DNA of 59,774 bases from Deinococcus radiopugnans ATCC 19172 (GCF_006335125.1 NZ_VDMO01000021.1:1-59774), one strand, 5' to 3'. Positions 18,688 through 29,107 are shown, counted from the stretch's first letter. Notes: generated by a model from the sequence alone, not told the origin. Program-made: numbers and translations.

Positions 18688-20064
18688 ATGAACGCCCCCC
18701 GATCTTCACGGCCCCCACCCTTGCAGCTGGTCTGCCTGACGCTGGCCCTGGGCGGCGCGGCCTCCGCGCAGTCCGCACAGCCGCAGACTGGCACGCCGTT
18801 TACCCTGGAAGACGCCCTGAACCGTCTGGACGCCGCCCCCAGCGTGACCGCCGCGCGCCTGAGCGTGCAGACGGCCCAGACCAATCTGAACGCGGCGCGC
18901 ACGGCGCTGGGCCTGACGGTCTCGGTCAACGGCAACGCGGCCTACAGCGGCCCAGGCACGGCGGCGGACGGCACGGCCACGGCGGGCAGCACCAGTGGCG
19001 CAGCGGGCGTGAACGTCAGCCTGGGGCTGCTGCCGTGGGCGAGTAACGGGAGCGGTCTGAAAACCGCCGAACGCGGGCTGGCGCTGGCCCAGGCACGGCT
19101 GACCGACGCCCAGAACTCGGCGCGACTGAACGTGGCGGGGCAGTATTTTGCGGCGGTGCTGGCGACGCAGGACATGGACATCGCGGCCCGCACCCTGGCC
19201 CTGCGGCAGCGCCAGTTGACCGTCACCCAGACCCAGCAGGGCGTCGGCAACGCCACTGCCGGGGCCGTCCTGAGTGCCCAGGCCGCCGTTCAAAGTGCCC
19301 AGGGGGCGCAGGTGCAGGCCGCCGCCAGTCTGGACGCGGCGCGGCGCGGGCTGGAGGCGGCGCTGGGCAGTGAGGTGGGGGACGTGACCTTCAGCACCCT
19401 GCCCACCACGCAAGTCACGCTGCCGGACGTGGCGGCGCTGGTGGCGCAGGCCAGGGCCTCACGTTCAGAAGTCATTGGGGCGCAGAACACCCTGGAGGCC
19501 GCGCAGGACGATCTGACCAGCCAGCAGCGCCAGGCCACCCTGCCTGACCTGACCGCCAGCGTGCGCTACGGCCCCGGCGGGGGCGGCGGCCTGACCACGG
19601 CCCTGAACCTGCAGCAGGGAACGCTCAGCGCGGGGTACAGCCTGCCGCTGGGGGTCTCGGCCACGGCCTCCACGGCCAGCCGCCTGAGCGCCAGCGTCAC
19701 CGGCAGTTACGTGGTGTACTCGCCGGGTCAGAAAGCCCAGCTCTCGGCGGCGCAGGCCAGCGTCACGCAGGCGCAGCTGTCGCTGAACGTGGCGCAGCAG
19801 AATGCTGAGCTGGACGTACGAACCCGTTACAGCACCCTGCAAACCGCGCTGATCGCCGTGCAGACCCGTGAGACGGGCGTGCAGGTGGCGCAGCTCGCCC
19901 TGCAAACGGCCCAGACCCGCCTGGAAGCCGGCACCGGCACGGCGGACGACGTCAGCGCCGCCGAACTCGAACTGGCCGGGGCGGAGCGTGACCTGCTGGC
20001 CGCCCGCATCACCGCCCAGACCAACCTGCTTCAACTTCAAAGCGCTGCCGGAGGCCCCCGATGA
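18688..20064 (+). CDS. TolC-like outer-membrane efflux protein (first copy)
   Basis: 458 residues with signal peptide (LVCLTLALGGAASAQ). The mature protein shows the twofold TolC repeat: TLEDALNRLDAAPSVTAARLSVQ opens the first half and long Ala/Gln/Leu heptad helices follow, with a second half beginning near VAALVAQARASRSEVIGAQN. The length matches outer-membrane factors that form trimeric channels. The start is ATG 18688, with CAGACT 7 nt upstream; the long frame from 17845 is antisense shadow of the regulator. It is the first gene of a five-gene operon joined by 4-nt overlaps. Confidence 0.88.
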   Translation: MNAPRSSRPPPLQLVCLTLALGGAASAQSAQPQTGTPFTLEDALNRLDAAPSVTAARLSVQTAQTNLNAARTALGLTVSVNGNAAYSGPGTAADGTATAGSTSGAAGVNVSLGLLPWASNGSGLKTAERGLALAQARLTDAQNSARLNVAGQYFAAVLATQDMDIAARTLALRQRQLTVTQTQQGVGNATAGAVLSAQAAVQSAQGAQVQAAASLDAARRGLEAALGSEVGDVTFSTLPTTQVTLPDVAALVAQARASRSEVIGAQNTLEAAQDDLTSQQRQATLPDLTASVRYGPGGGGGLTTALNLQQGTLSAGYSLPLGVSATASTASRLSASVTGSYVVYSPGQKAQLSAAQASVTQAQLSLNVAQQNAELDVRTRYSTLQTALIAVQTRETGVQVAQLALQTAQTRLEAGTGTADDVSAAELELAGAERDLLAARITAQTNLLQLQSAAGGPR

Positions 20065-21113
20065 ACCCCACGAAAACACGCAATCGAGTCCTTCTGACGG
20101 CCTCCCTGTTGCTCTTGCCCGCTGCCCTGGCGCAGGGTGCGCCCGCCGTGACGGCCAGCGCCGCCGTGACCGCCGCCCTGACCAACAACGCCGACGTGAA
20201 GACCGCGCAGGCCAATCTGGACAAGGCGCAGGCGGCCAACCGCGCCGCGCAGGCCGATCCCAGCGCGCTGGTGGCCGCCAAGCTGAGCGCGTCGGGCGGT
20301 CAGGCCCAGGCCCAGGCGGCGCTGCGCGGCGCGCGGCTCAACACCCTGCAAAGCACGGTCACGGCCTACACGGCGCTGCTGGAGGCGCAGGAGAACGTGG
20401 CGCTGCAGACCCTGCAGGTTTCGGTGGACAGCAAGGCGGTGCAGGTGGCGCAGGTCAAGCAGGGCATCGGCAACGCCACCGCGCTGGACGTGAACAATGC
20501 CCAGAACACGCTGTCGGGCAGCCAGCAGAACCTGGCAGATGCCAAAGCCCAGGTGGGCCTCGCCAGCGCGCGGCTGTCCACCCTGACCGGGCTGGGGGGC
20601 GGCGTACGGGCCGCCGGGGTGGCCACCGTGCCCAAGCTCAGCACCACCCTGAGCCGGTTGCAGGCGGGCCTGGGCACGCTGACCTCGCAGGTGTCGGCGA
20701 ACAACGATCTGGCCGCCGCGCAGTTGAACGTCAAGCTGGCCGACAACGACTTCACCCCGGCCCGCACGCTGCAGGACGCCCGCACCGCCCTGGCGAACGC
20801 GCAGCGGGGCGTGGACAGCGCCGCCAAGAGTGCCGCGCAGGCCCTTGCCAGCGCATACCAGACAGCCCAAAACAGCGCCGAACTGCTGGGCGTAGCGCAG
20901 GCGCGTGAGGCGGCGGCCCTCAAGACCTACACCCAGGACGCCGCCCGCCTCAAGAGCGGCACCATCAGCCCGGTGGAATTGCAGACCTCGCAATTGAGCC
21001 TGAAAAAGGCGCAGTTCGCCCGCCTGCAGGCCCAGGACAACGTGCTGGAGGCCCTGGCCGCCCTGTCCGTCGCCAGCGGGCAGAACCTGACCGGCATCGG
21101 CGGGGCGCTGTGA
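20061..21113 (+). CDS. TolC-like outer-membrane efflux protein (second, short copy)
   Basis: 350 residues, about 100 fewer than the preceding copy. Signal peptide VLLTASLLLLPAALAQ, then coiled-coil repeats rich in Ala/Gln (AQANLDKAQAANRAAQAD, QSTVTAYTALLEAQENVALQ, QLSLKKAQFARLQAQDNVLEAL). The TolC helices are clear but the stretches that usually form the membrane beta-strands are short, so it might be a periplasmic channel extension rather than a full outer-membrane channel. It overlaps both neighbours by 4 nt. Two different TolC-like proteins in one operon suggest a hetero-oligomer or two routes of export. Confidence 0.8.
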   Translation: MNPTKTRNRVLLTASLLLLPAALAQGAPAVTASAAVTAALTNNADVKTAQANLDKAQAANRAAQADPSALVAAKLSASGGQAQAQAALRGARLNTLQSTVTAYTALLEAQENVALQTLQVSVDSKAVQVAQVKQGIGNATALDVNNAQNTLSGSQQNLADAKAQVGLASARLSTLTGLGGGVRAAGVATVPKLSTTLSRLQAGLGTLTSQVSANNDLAAAQLNVKLADNDFTPARTLQDARTALANAQRGVDSAAKSAAQALASAYQTAQNSAELLGVAQAREAAALKTYTQDAARLKSGTISPVELQTSQLSLKKAQFARLQAQDNVLEALAALSVASGQNLTGIGGAL

Positions 21114-22482
21114 CCACCACGTCCACCCCTGCGCGCGGCCAGGCGGCGCGGCCCCGGCGCTGGCCGCTGTTCGTCCTGGGGGCGCTGCTGCTGGGCAGCG
21201 TGGGCGGCGGCGTGTACCTGGCGCGGACGGGCGCCGAGACCGCCGTGACCGCGCCCACCGTGACCACCGCGACGGTGCAGCGCGGCCAGGTGCGCATCAG
21301 CGTCAACGGCCCCGGCACGCTGGAGGCCGGGGCCACCCGCACGGTGGGGGCCGATCAGGCGGGCACGGTGGGGGCCGTGCCGCCGGTGGGCGAGCGCGTC
21401 ACGAAAGGGCAGCTGCTGACCCGTCTGAGCAGCGACGCGGTGGAACAGAATGTCCAGACCGCCCAGCTGAATCTGGACAAGGCCCGCGCCAGCCTGGACG
21501 CCACCCGTGCGAACCAGGCCAGCAGCGCGGCGGGGCGCGGCAGCAGCGTGAGCAGCGCCGGGAACAGCGTCTTGGGGGCGCAGCAGACCCTGGCCGAGGC
21601 GCAGCGCACCCTGGACGGGCAGCGGCAACTGCACGCCATCGGCGCGCTGTCCGACGCCGATCTGAACGCCGCGCAGGCCACGGTCACGAAAGCGCAGCTC
21701 GCGCTGGACAGTGCCCGCGCGTCCCTGAGCGCCGCCCAGACCCAGAGCAGCACCGGGGCCAGCAGCGACGCCGAGAACCTGCGTGGCGCGCAGATCGCCG
21801 TGCAGCAGGCCCAGACTGCGCTGGAAACCGCGCAGCAGTCGCGTGCCAGCCTCAAGCTGTACGCGCCGATCAGCGGCGTGGTCAGCACGGTGAGCGCCGA
21901 CGCGGGCACCGTGGTGAACAGCGGCACCACCATCCTGACCATCCTGGACGACAGCACCCTGAACCTGCCGGTGCAGATCGACGAAACCGAGATCGCGGGG
22001 GTGCAGGCCGGGCAGACGGCGGAGGTCACGCTGGACGCCTACGACGGCCAGACCTTTACCGGCAAGGTGGCGCGCGTGTCGCCGGGGGCCACGCAGTCCA
22101 GCGGCATCAGCGTGTTCACCGCCACCGTCACGCTGCCCAATCCGGACGGCCAGCTCAGGAGCGGCATGACCGCCGAGGCCGAGATCATCCAGAGCCAGGA
22201 ACGCGGCCTGATCGTGCCTAGCAAGGCCATCCAGACGGTCAGGAACCGCAGTTACGTGGAGGTGCCGGGCGCCACGCCGGACGCGGAGCCGGAACGCGTG
22301 CGCGTCATGGCGGGCGCCACCGACGGCACGAATACCGTGATCACCGAGGGCCTAGAAGCCGGGCAGGACGTGATCGTGCCGGGCAGCGCGCGCGGGACAT
22401 CCACTTCTGGCGGTTCTGGTTCTCCCCGCACCAACAACAGCGGCTTCGGCGGAGGCCCTCCCGGCGGCTTCGGAGGCGCACC

Positions 22483-22486
<4 letters not shown>
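21110..22486 (+). CDS. MacA-like membrane fusion (periplasmic adaptor) protein
   Basis: 458 residues. One N-terminal membrane segment (WPLFVLGALLLGSVGGGVYL), a split lipoyl/barrel-sandwich domain around a long alpha-helical hairpin of ~160 residues (heptads between ~110 and 240), then LKLYAPISGVVSTVSADAGTVV, a beta-barrel domain (VTLDAYDGQTFTGKVARVSP) and a membrane-proximal domain. The C terminus is Gly/Ser/Asn/Pro-rich and disordered. It would link the MacB-like transporter to the TolC-like channel. It starts with GTG in a GTGA overlap. Confidence 0.93.
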
Positions 22487-23228
<742 letters not shown>

Positions 23229-23232
<4 letters not shown>

Positions 23233-24545
23233 CGACTACCTCTGACCTGAAGCGTGAGGCGACGCCCACAGCACCGGCCTCTCCACCTCTGCGGCGCGGC
23301 ATCGGTCTGGGCGGGGCCTTCACGATTGCGTGGCGGGCGATCATCGGCACGCCCATGCGCAGCGTCCTGACCGCGCTGGGCGTGATCATCGGCGTGGCGG
23401 CGGTGGTGGCGCTGACCGCCATCGGCCAGGGCAGCACGGCGGGCGTGACAGACCGGCTGGAATCGCTGGGCACCAACCTGCTGACCGTCCAGAGCGCGCG
23501 TGGCGGCGGGGGCGGCAGTCTGGTGCGCGGCGGCCCGCGCCAGACCATCACCGTCAAGGACGCCGAGGCGCTGGCCGCTGCTTTCGGAGACCGCGTGTCC
23601 GGCGTGGCCCCCACCGTCAACAGCAACGTGCAGGCCAAGCTGGGCCGCGTCAACACCCAGGCCAGCGTGGTGGGCACCTGGCCGGCCTACGCGGCGGTGC
23701 GCAACAGCCCCGTCGAGGCCGGCGACTACTTCACGCAGGCCGACGTGGACGGCCGCAAACGCACGGCAGTCATCGGTCACCAGGTGCTGGTGGACTTGTG
23801 GGGCGAGGGTGCGGCGGACACGGACGCCCTGAACCAGAAGATCCGCCTGGGCAGCGTGACCTTCACGGTGGTGGGCGTGCTGCCCGACAAGGGCAACAGC
23901 GGCTTCGGCAACGCCAACAGTCAGGTGCTGATCCCGCTGAGCACCTTCCTCCAGCGCTTCTCGCGCACCAACAGCGCGGGCGGACAGCCCACCGTCAGCA
24001 ACGTCTACCTCTCGGCCAGCAACGCCAAAGACCTGACCCAACTTCAGACCGACGTGACCGATCTGCTCAGCGTGCGCCACGAGCAGACCGATCCTGAGAA
24101 TCTGGACTTTCAGGTGCAGAACCAGGCCGACAGCCTCGCCAGCCTGAACGCCATCACCTCCACACTGACCATTCTGGTGGGGGCCATCGCAGGCATCAGC
24201 CTGCTGGTGGGCGGCATCGGGATCATGAACATCATGCTGGTCTCGGTCACCGAGCGCACCCGCGAGATCGGCGTCCGCAAGGCGCTGGGGGCCAAGCCGC
24301 GCGACATCCTCACGCAGTTTCTGGTGGAGGCCAGCCTGCTGTCCATCGGCGGCGGCGTCATCGGTCTGGGCCTGGGCGTCGCGGCGGCCTACGCGGGCAA
24401 CTTCTTTGGCATCGCGCCGGTCTTCAGCGCCACGCCCATCGTCGTCGCGTTCATCTTCAGCGCCCTGGTGGGCATCTTCTTCGGCTACTACCCGGCGGCG
24501 CGGGCCGCGCGCCTGGATCCGGTGGACAGCCTCAGGTACGAGTGA
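23229..24545 (+). CDS. MacB-type ABC transporter permease
   Basis: 438 residues of the MacB/FtsX family. First transmembrane segment with SVLTALGVIIGVAAVVAL, a ~240-residue periplasmic domain (TNLLTVQSARGGGGGSLVRGG, VNSNVQAKLGRVN, VGVLPDKGNSGFGN), then three transmembrane segments at the C terminus with IGIMNIMLVSVTERTREIGVRKALGA and YYPAARAARLDPVDSLRYE. It completes a tripartite pump that moves substrates (macrolides, peptides or lipids in relatives) from the periplasm outward. Substrate cannot be read from the sequence. Confidence 0.95.
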
Positions 24546-24597
24546 GGCCAGCGCTGTGACCATCCGGCCTCAGCCCTCTTCCCAAGGAGCGAACTCC

Positions 24598-25209
24598 ATG
24601 AAAAATATCCTCTTGCTGACCAGCGTTCTGACCCTCGCCGCGTTTGCCAGTGCACAGCAGACCACCCCGAACCGCCAGATGACGCCGGAAATGCGCGCGC
24701 GCATGGCCCAGTTCCAGACCGTCAACGATCTGGCGCAGGACATCCGCCTGCTGCCCGAACTGGAGAAGAACAAGGCCACCGCCATGAGCAAGGCGCAGGC
24801 CAAGCAACTGCTGCCGATCCTGACCGCCCTGCAAAAGGCCACGGGCGTGCAGCCCAACGACGCCAAGAAATACCTGACCCAGATCGAGGACAAGATCCTG
24901 ACCGACAAGCAGCTCACGGCGCTGGATTCCCTGGTGCTCAAGGCCGAGAAGGAAAGGGAGGCCCAGCGCGCCCAGCGGCAGGCCGGCGGCGGCACTCAGG
25001 GCGGCGCGGGCGTGCGGATTCCCGGTGTGCCCGGCGGCCTGGGCGGTGGATTCGCGGGGCAGCGTCCCGGCGGTCAGGCCGCGAGGGGCGCGGCGGGCGG
25101 CCAGAACGCGCAGGGCGGCCCGTTCGATCCCACCAAATTCAACCCCTTCAAGCAGGGGCGCGCGGCGGACGCGTTGAAGGCGTATATCGCCGTGTTGCAG
25201 AAGAAGTAA
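24598..25209 (+). CDS. Secreted accessory protein of the efflux operon
   Basis: 203 residues. Signal peptide NILLLTSVLTLAAFASAQ, then a helical domain of ~110 residues (NDLAQDIRLLPELEKNKATA, AKQLLPILTALQKATG, TQIEDKILTDKQLTALDSLV), then a Gly/Arg/Gln-rich disordered tail. Small secreted helical proteins of this general pattern, ending in a 'T-x-x-Q-L' block, accompany MacAB-like operons in other phyla and recall Spy/CpxP chaperones, but I assign no function. AAGGAG lies 7 nt before ATG. It is the last gene before the terminator at 25223, 52 bases after the permease, so probably co-transcribed. Confidence 0.8.
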   Translation: MKNILLLTSVLTLAAFASAQQTTPNRQMTPEMRARMAQFQTVNDLAQDIRLLPELEKNKATAMSKAQAKQLLPILTALQKATGVQPNDAKKYLTQIEDKILTDKQLTALDSLVLKAEKEREAQRAQRQAGGGTQGGAGVRIPGVPGGLGGGFAGQRPGGQAARGAAGGQNAQGGPFDPTKFNPFKQGRAADALKAYIAVLQKK

Positions 25210-25222
25210 CGCGGAACACGCA

Positions 25223-25255
25223 AACGCGCCCTCGCCTCTATGGGAGGGGCGCGTT
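25223..25255 (+). terminator. Terminator of the efflux operon
   Basis: AACGCGCCC (25223-25231) pairs with GGGCGCGTT (25247-25255), and the stem can extend inward with a bulge. It lies between the operon and the convergent Uma2 gene. A T-tract is lacking (TTCACC). Confidence 0.6.
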
Positions 25256-25270
25256 CACCTGCCCCTCTCG

Positions 25271-25831
25271 CTACAGCACCCCGGCGTAGATCTCGTCCAG
25301 CGTGAGCGTGTGGCCCAGGCAGGCGATCTCCACTTGGCCCTGCCCACTCAGCTCGGCCAGCGCCCAGGTCTGGCCCTGGCGCGTGTAGGCGTAGACCCGC
25401 CGTTCCTCCTGTTCCACGATCAGGTAGGTTTGCAGGCTGGGAATGGCGGTGTACATGCCGTACTTGCCCACCCGGTCATGCGCGGCGGTGCTGGGCGACA
25501 GGACTTCCACCAGCAAGCAGGGCGACGTTTCGGCCATCCGGGTTCCACTGTCCCTGTCGCACACCGCCATCACGTCCGGGTAAAAGAACGTGCTGCTGCC
25601 CTCCAGGCTCAGGCGCATATCGGACTGATGAACTCGGCAATCAGCTTTCCGGGCTGCCGCATGAAGCGCCGCAAAAATATTGCCACCGATCAGAGAATGA
25701 GACCTGCTCGCTCCCGCCTGCCCGTGCAGCGGGTACACGAAACCTCCCACGTACTCGCGCTTGTACGGGCTGAGTTCCTCGGTGCGGAGGTACTCTTCAA
25801 CGCTCATCGCTTTGAAGGCCGGATCAGACAT
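25271..25831 (-). CDS. Uma2-family (DUF820) endonuclease-fold protein
   Basis: 186 residues. PD-(D/E)XK-type core of the Uma2 family: SVEEYLRTEELSPYKREYVGG (in two parts), then SHSLIGGNIFAALHAAARKADC, FYPDVMAVCD (the catalytic Asp), LLVEVLSPSTAAHDRVGKYGMY (the Glu-Val-x-S-P and Lys) and SLQTYLIVEQEERRVYAYTR. All expected residues are present. These proteins are abundant in cyanobacteria and Deinococcus; biological role is unknown. ATG 25831 is chosen because the family begins a few residues before SVEEYL; the frame to 26038 is antisense shadow. It stands alone between two plus-strand units. Confidence 0.88.
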   Translation of the reverse strand: MSDPAFKAMSVEEYLRTEELSPYKREYVGGFVYPLHGQAGASRSHSLIGGNIFAALHAAARKADCRVHQSDMRLSLEGSSTFFYPDVMAVCDRDSGTRMAETSPCLLVEVLSPSTAAHDRVGKYGMYTAIPSLQTYLIVEQEERRVYAYTRQGQTWALAELSGQGQVEIACLGHTLTLDEIYAGVL

Positions 25832-25892
25832 GCCCCAGGATACTCCCTGCCCCCCAATTGTCCCGCCCCCGCCGTGCTGAAATAGGGGTCTG

Positions 25893-26318
25893 ATGGCCGC
25901 CCCCTCCCCCTTCAACGCGCAGCAGGCCGAGGCCGGGCGCACGCCCACGCTGGCGGTGCTGCTCGGCATCTTCATGGTGACGATCACGCCGTTCGTGGCC
26001 GGGCTGGTGCAGGGGCAGACGGCCGACTGGCTGCGCAACCTGCTCTACGCTTTTGCCACAGCTGTCCTGCTTTACAACGTCTGGCGCGGCAGCGTGTGGG
26101 CCTGGCGATTGACCGTGGGCTTCTGCATGGTGGCGGGGCTGGTGGTGTTCGTGATCGGTATGCTGGCCGGTTCGGTGGCGTGGCAGGGCTGGGTGGTCAG
26201 CGGGGCCGGGCTGGCCTACCTGCTGCTGGGCACGGCGCTGGTGGGCACCGCCGTGATCCGCGCGTTTCTGGATGCCCGCTGGGCAGCGCGCGGGCGGCAG
26301 CTGCGGGGCCGGGCGTGA
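25893..26318 (+). CDS. Four-helix membrane protein
   Basis: 141 residues with four predicted membrane segments: LAVLLGIFMVTITPFVAGLV, LLYAFATAVLLYNVW, LTVGFCMVAGLVVFVIGML and GAGLAYLLLGTALVGTAVI, ending in a basic tail (WAARGRQLRGRA). No family recognised. Its stop overlaps the next gene's GTG start (GTGA), so the two are translationally coupled. Confidence 0.75.
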   Translation: MAAPSPFNAQQAEAGRTPTLAVLLGIFMVTITPFVAGLVQGQTADWLRNLLYAFATAVLLYNVWRGSVWAWRLTVGFCMVAGLVVFVIGMLAGSVAWQGWVVSGAGLAYLLLGTALVGTAVIRAFLDARWAARGRQLRGRA

Positions 26319-26659
26319 CCGACACGGCGGGCCGCCGCTTTACCGTGCAGGGCACCAACAACGCCTTCGTGTGCCGCAACTGCGGCGCGGAGGTCTTGCC
26401 GCTGACCAACGGCAGCGTCCGCAACCACTGCCCCGCGTGCCTGCACAGCCTGCACGTGGACGTGCTGCCGGGTGACCGCGCCAGCACCTGCCACGGCCTG
26501 CTGGTGCCGGTGGGCGCGGAGCAGAGCGGCAAGAAGGGCTGGATTCTGGTGCACCAGTGCCAGAAGTGCGGCTTCACGGGCCGCAACCGCGCCGCCCTGG
26601 ACGATGCCCGGCAGCCGGACGACTGGGACGCGCTGATCGCGCTGACCACGCGGCGATAG
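26315..26659 (+). CDS. RNHCP-domain zinc-ribbon protein
   Basis: 114 residues. CRNCG, the name-giving RNHCPACLHSLHVD, a DRASTCHGLLVP segment and HQCQKCGFTGRNR give two zinc-ribbon Cys sets, the full RNHCP domain. The family is small, mostly single-domain, and functionally uncharacterised; RNA or translation-related roles have been suggested only by the zinc-ribbon form. Start GTG 26315 in a GTGA overlap with the membrane protein gene. The long frame from 26096 is shadow. Confidence 0.88.
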   Translation: MTDTAGRRFTVQGTNNAFVCRNCGAEVLPLTNGSVRNHCPACLHSLHVDVLPGDRASTCHGLLVPVGAEQSGKKGWILVHQCQKCGFTGRNRAALDDARQPDDWDALIALTTRR

Positions 26660-26705
26660 GCAGGAGAGCCCCACACCCGGCAGACCGGACGGTATCCTGC
26701 CTCCC

Positions 26706-26879
26706 ATGCTTCTCTGGCTTTTCTGCGCTGCCGTTGCGGTCAGCGCCACCTTTATCCTGGCCCTCAGTCTGGGGCCGCTCAAGGCCGCCGCGAACGTGCG
26801 GACGCTGCGAACTGTGGCCGCCGTGCAGTTCGCCGCCGCCGCCCTGCTGGCCGCCGCGCGCGTGACGGGGGCCGCGTGA
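26706..26879 (+). CDS. Small two-helix membrane protein
   Basis: 57 residues: MLLWLFCAAVAVSATFILAL gives one membrane helix, and TVAAVQFAAAALLAAARVTG a second. ATG at 26706 lies 7 nt after TATCCT (26693-26698), so the transcript is probably leaderless and begins a three-gene unit with the MBL hydrolase and purD. Its stop overlaps the next GTG start (GTGA), which supports it being a real gene. No homologue recognised. Confidence 0.65.
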   Translation: MLLWLFCAAVAVSATFILALSLGPLKAAANVRTLRTVAAVQFAAAALLAAARVTGAA

Positions 26880-27790
26880 GCGCCGCGCCGGGCGGGGTGC
26901 AGACCGTGGACCTGAACTTTCAGGCCACCCCCGGCGTGATCGCCGCCTACCTCCTGGACACCGGCGATGGGCTGGCGGTGGTGGACACCGGCCCTGGCAG
27001 TACCCTGCCTGCGCTGACGGCAGGCATCGAGGCGCTGGGCGCCACGCTGAACGACGTGCGCCACCTGCTGCTCACGCATATTCACTTTGACCACGCCGGG
27101 GCCGCCGGAACGATCCTGTCTCGGGTGCCGGAGGCGCGGGCCTACGTCCACGAGCGCGGCGCCAAACATTTGGCAAGCCCCGAACGGCTGGTGGCCAGCG
27201 CCACCCAGATCTACGGCGACGCGATGGAGCGTCTGTGGGGCGAGATGCTTCCCATCCCCCCCGAAAAACTGACCGTGCTGGCGGGCGGCGAGACCTTCCG
27301 CATCGGTGACCTGAGCGTCGACGCGCTGTACACGCCGGGCCATGCGGTTCACCATCTGGCCTACCACGTCGGGCCGGAGCTGTTCGTGGGCGATGTGGGT
27401 GGCGTGCGCCTGGACACGCACCAGACCCCGCGTGCGCCCACGCCGCCGCCGGACATCGATCTGGAGGCGTGGCGGCAGAGCGTGGCGGCGCTGCGCGGGC
27501 GCGACGCCCAGACCCTGCATCTGGCCCACTACGGCAGTTATGCCCATGACGCGGCCCACTGGGACGGCCTGCTGGACAAGATGGAACTGGACGCCGGGCG
27601 CATCCACGCCGGGATGGAGGCGGGCCAGGACTTCGAGGCGATCTCGAAGGGGTACACCAAAGTCCTGATGCAGGAACTGCTGGCAGAGGGGGAAGACCTG
27701 CCCGCCCGCTACAACTTCGCCTGCCCGCCGTGGATGAGCGTGCAGGGGCTGATGCGCTACTGGCAGAAGAAAGCGGTGCGTTCGTCTTGA
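26876..27790 (+). CDS. Metallo-beta-lactamase-fold hydrolase
   Basis: 304 residues. Metal ligands: THIHFDHAGAAG (HxHxDH), GHAVHHLAYHV, the LFVGDVGG Asp and a final His in LHLAHYG. A C-terminal helical extension (~residues 225-300, including YWQKKAV) is longer than in glyoxalase II. General role: hydrolysis of thioester or other ester substrates using a di-metal centre; substrate unknown. Translation begins at GTG 26876 inside the preceding gene's stop, and its own stop overlaps purD's TTG, so the three genes form one coupled unit. Confidence 0.88.
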   Translation: MSAAPGGVQTVDLNFQATPGVIAAYLLDTGDGLAVVDTGPGSTLPALTAGIEALGATLNDVRHLLLTHIHFDHAGAAGTILSRVPEARAYVHERGAKHLASPERLVASATQIYGDAMERLWGEMLPIPPEKLTVLAGGETFRIGDLSVDALYTPGHAVHHLAYHVGPELFVGDVGGVRLDTHQTPRAPTPPPDIDLEAWRQSVAALRGRDAQTLHLAHYGSYAHDAAHWDGLLDKMELDAGRIHAGMEAGQDFEAISKGYTKVLMQELLAEGEDLPARYNFACPPWMSVQGLMRYWQKKAVRSS

Positions 27791-29034
27791 GGGTGCTGGT
27801 GATCGGCGGCGGCGGGCGTGAACACGCCATCGTGCACGCCTGCGCCCGGCAGGGGCATACGGTGCTGTGTACCCCCGGCAACCCCGGCATTGCGGAGCTG
27901 GCCCAGGTGCTGGACAGCCCCCAGGACGCCGACGCGCTGGCCGAACTGGCGGTGCGCGAGGCGGCGGACGTGGTGATCGTCGGCCCGGAGGCGTACCTGG
28001 CGGCCGGGGTGGTGGACGCCTGCACGGCGCGCGGCGTGCCCGCCTTCGGCCCCACGGCGGCGGCCAGCCGATTGGAAGGCGACAAGGGCTGGAGCAAGGC
28101 GTTCATGCGGCGGCACGGGATTCCCACCGCGCACCATCAGACTTTCGATGATCTGGATGCGGCGCTGGCCCATCTGGACACCCAGTCCACCCCCACCGTG
28201 ATCAAGGACGCCGCGTTGCGGGCGGGCAAGGGTGTCACGATTGCTCACACCCAGGCCGAGGCGGGAGCGGCCCTGCGCGACATCTTCAGCGTGCCGGACG
28301 CCTGCGCGGTCATTGAGGACTTCATGACCGGGCAGGAGGTGTCGGTGCTGGCCCTGACCGACGGCGTGGCGTTTGCCCTGACTCCGCCCAGCCAGGATCA
28401 CAAGACCATCTTCGAGGGCGACATCGGCCCCATGACCGGCGGCATGGGCGTGATCTGTCCTTTCCCGCTGTCGGACGCTGATCTGGCGGCCATCCGGGAG
28501 CGCGTCATCGCCCCCACCCTGGCCGGCATGCGCGCCGAGGGGCTGCCGTTCTGCGGCGTGCTGTACGCCGGGTTGATGCTCACGCCGGACGGCCCGAAGG
28601 TGGTGGAATTCAACGCCCGCTTCGGTGACCCGGAGGCCGAGGCCGTACTGCCCCTCCTGCAAAGTGACCTCGCCCAGCATTGCCTGGACGCGGCGCGGGG
28701 CCAGTTGGAGCCGCAGACCGTCCGCTTCAGCGACGATGCCAGCGCGGTGGTCATTCTGGCGGCCCCCGGCTACCCCGGCGATCCGCTGCGCGGCGTGCGG
28801 CTGGGCCTGCCGGACGTGGGTGAAGACGAGATCATCTACCACGCCGGAACCCGCGAGTTGGACGGCGGGTTGCAGAGCAGCGGCGGACGCGTGCTGGCCG
28901 TCACGGCGGTGGCCCCGACGCTGAACACGGCCCTGGCGCGGGCCTACGCGCTGGCCGACCGGGTGGAGTTCGAGGGCGCGCAGCTGCGGCGCGACATTGG
29001 GGGCCGGATTGGGGCGCGTGCGGGAGAAGCGTGA
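27787..29034 (+). CDS. purD: Phosphoribosylamine--glycine ligase (GAR synthetase)
   Basis: 415 residues, ATP-grasp. RVLVIGGGGREHAIVHA is the PurD N terminus, followed by VVIVGPEAYLAAGV, PTVIKDAALRAGKGVTIA (ATP-grasp), QDHKTIFEGDIGPMTGGMG (the PurD signature), VEFNARFGDPEAEAVL and a C-terminal domain ending DIGGRIGARA. It makes glycinamide ribonucleotide in purine synthesis. The start is TTG at 27787 (TTGA overlap with the MBL gene); the family begins exactly at this codon, and nothing upstream in frame matches. Confidence 0.97.
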   Translation: MRVLVIGGGGREHAIVHACARQGHTVLCTPGNPGIAELAQVLDSPQDADALAELAVREAADVVIVGPEAYLAAGVVDACTARGVPAFGPTAAASRLEGDKGWSKAFMRRHGIPTAHHQTFDDLDAALAHLDTQSTPTVIKDAALRAGKGVTIAHTQAEAGAALRDIFSVPDACAVIEDFMTGQEVSVLALTDGVAFALTPPSQDHKTIFEGDIGPMTGGMGVICPFPLSDADLAAIRERVIAPTLAGMRAEGLPFCGVLYAGLMLTPDGPKVVEFNARFGDPEAEAVLPLLQSDLAQHCLDAARGQLEPQTVRFSDDASAVVILAAPGYPGDPLRGVRLGLPDVGEDEIIYHAGTRELDGGLQSSGGRVLAVTAVAPTLNTALARAYALADRVEFEGAQLRRDIGGRIGARAGEA

Positions 29035-29101
29035 CGCTCTATCCCCGCACTGTTCCCGGCATTTCGTGAGCTGCGGCCTGCTCCTGTCTCCCGCTTTCCT
29101 G

Positions 29102-29107
29102 TAAACT
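29102..29107 (+). promoter_or_regulatory. Possible -10 box of the rimO promoter
   Basis: TAAACT at 29102-29107 would give a leader of ~55 nt ending in GGAGGAG just before the rimO ATG. No -35 consensus is visible. Confidence 0.35.
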
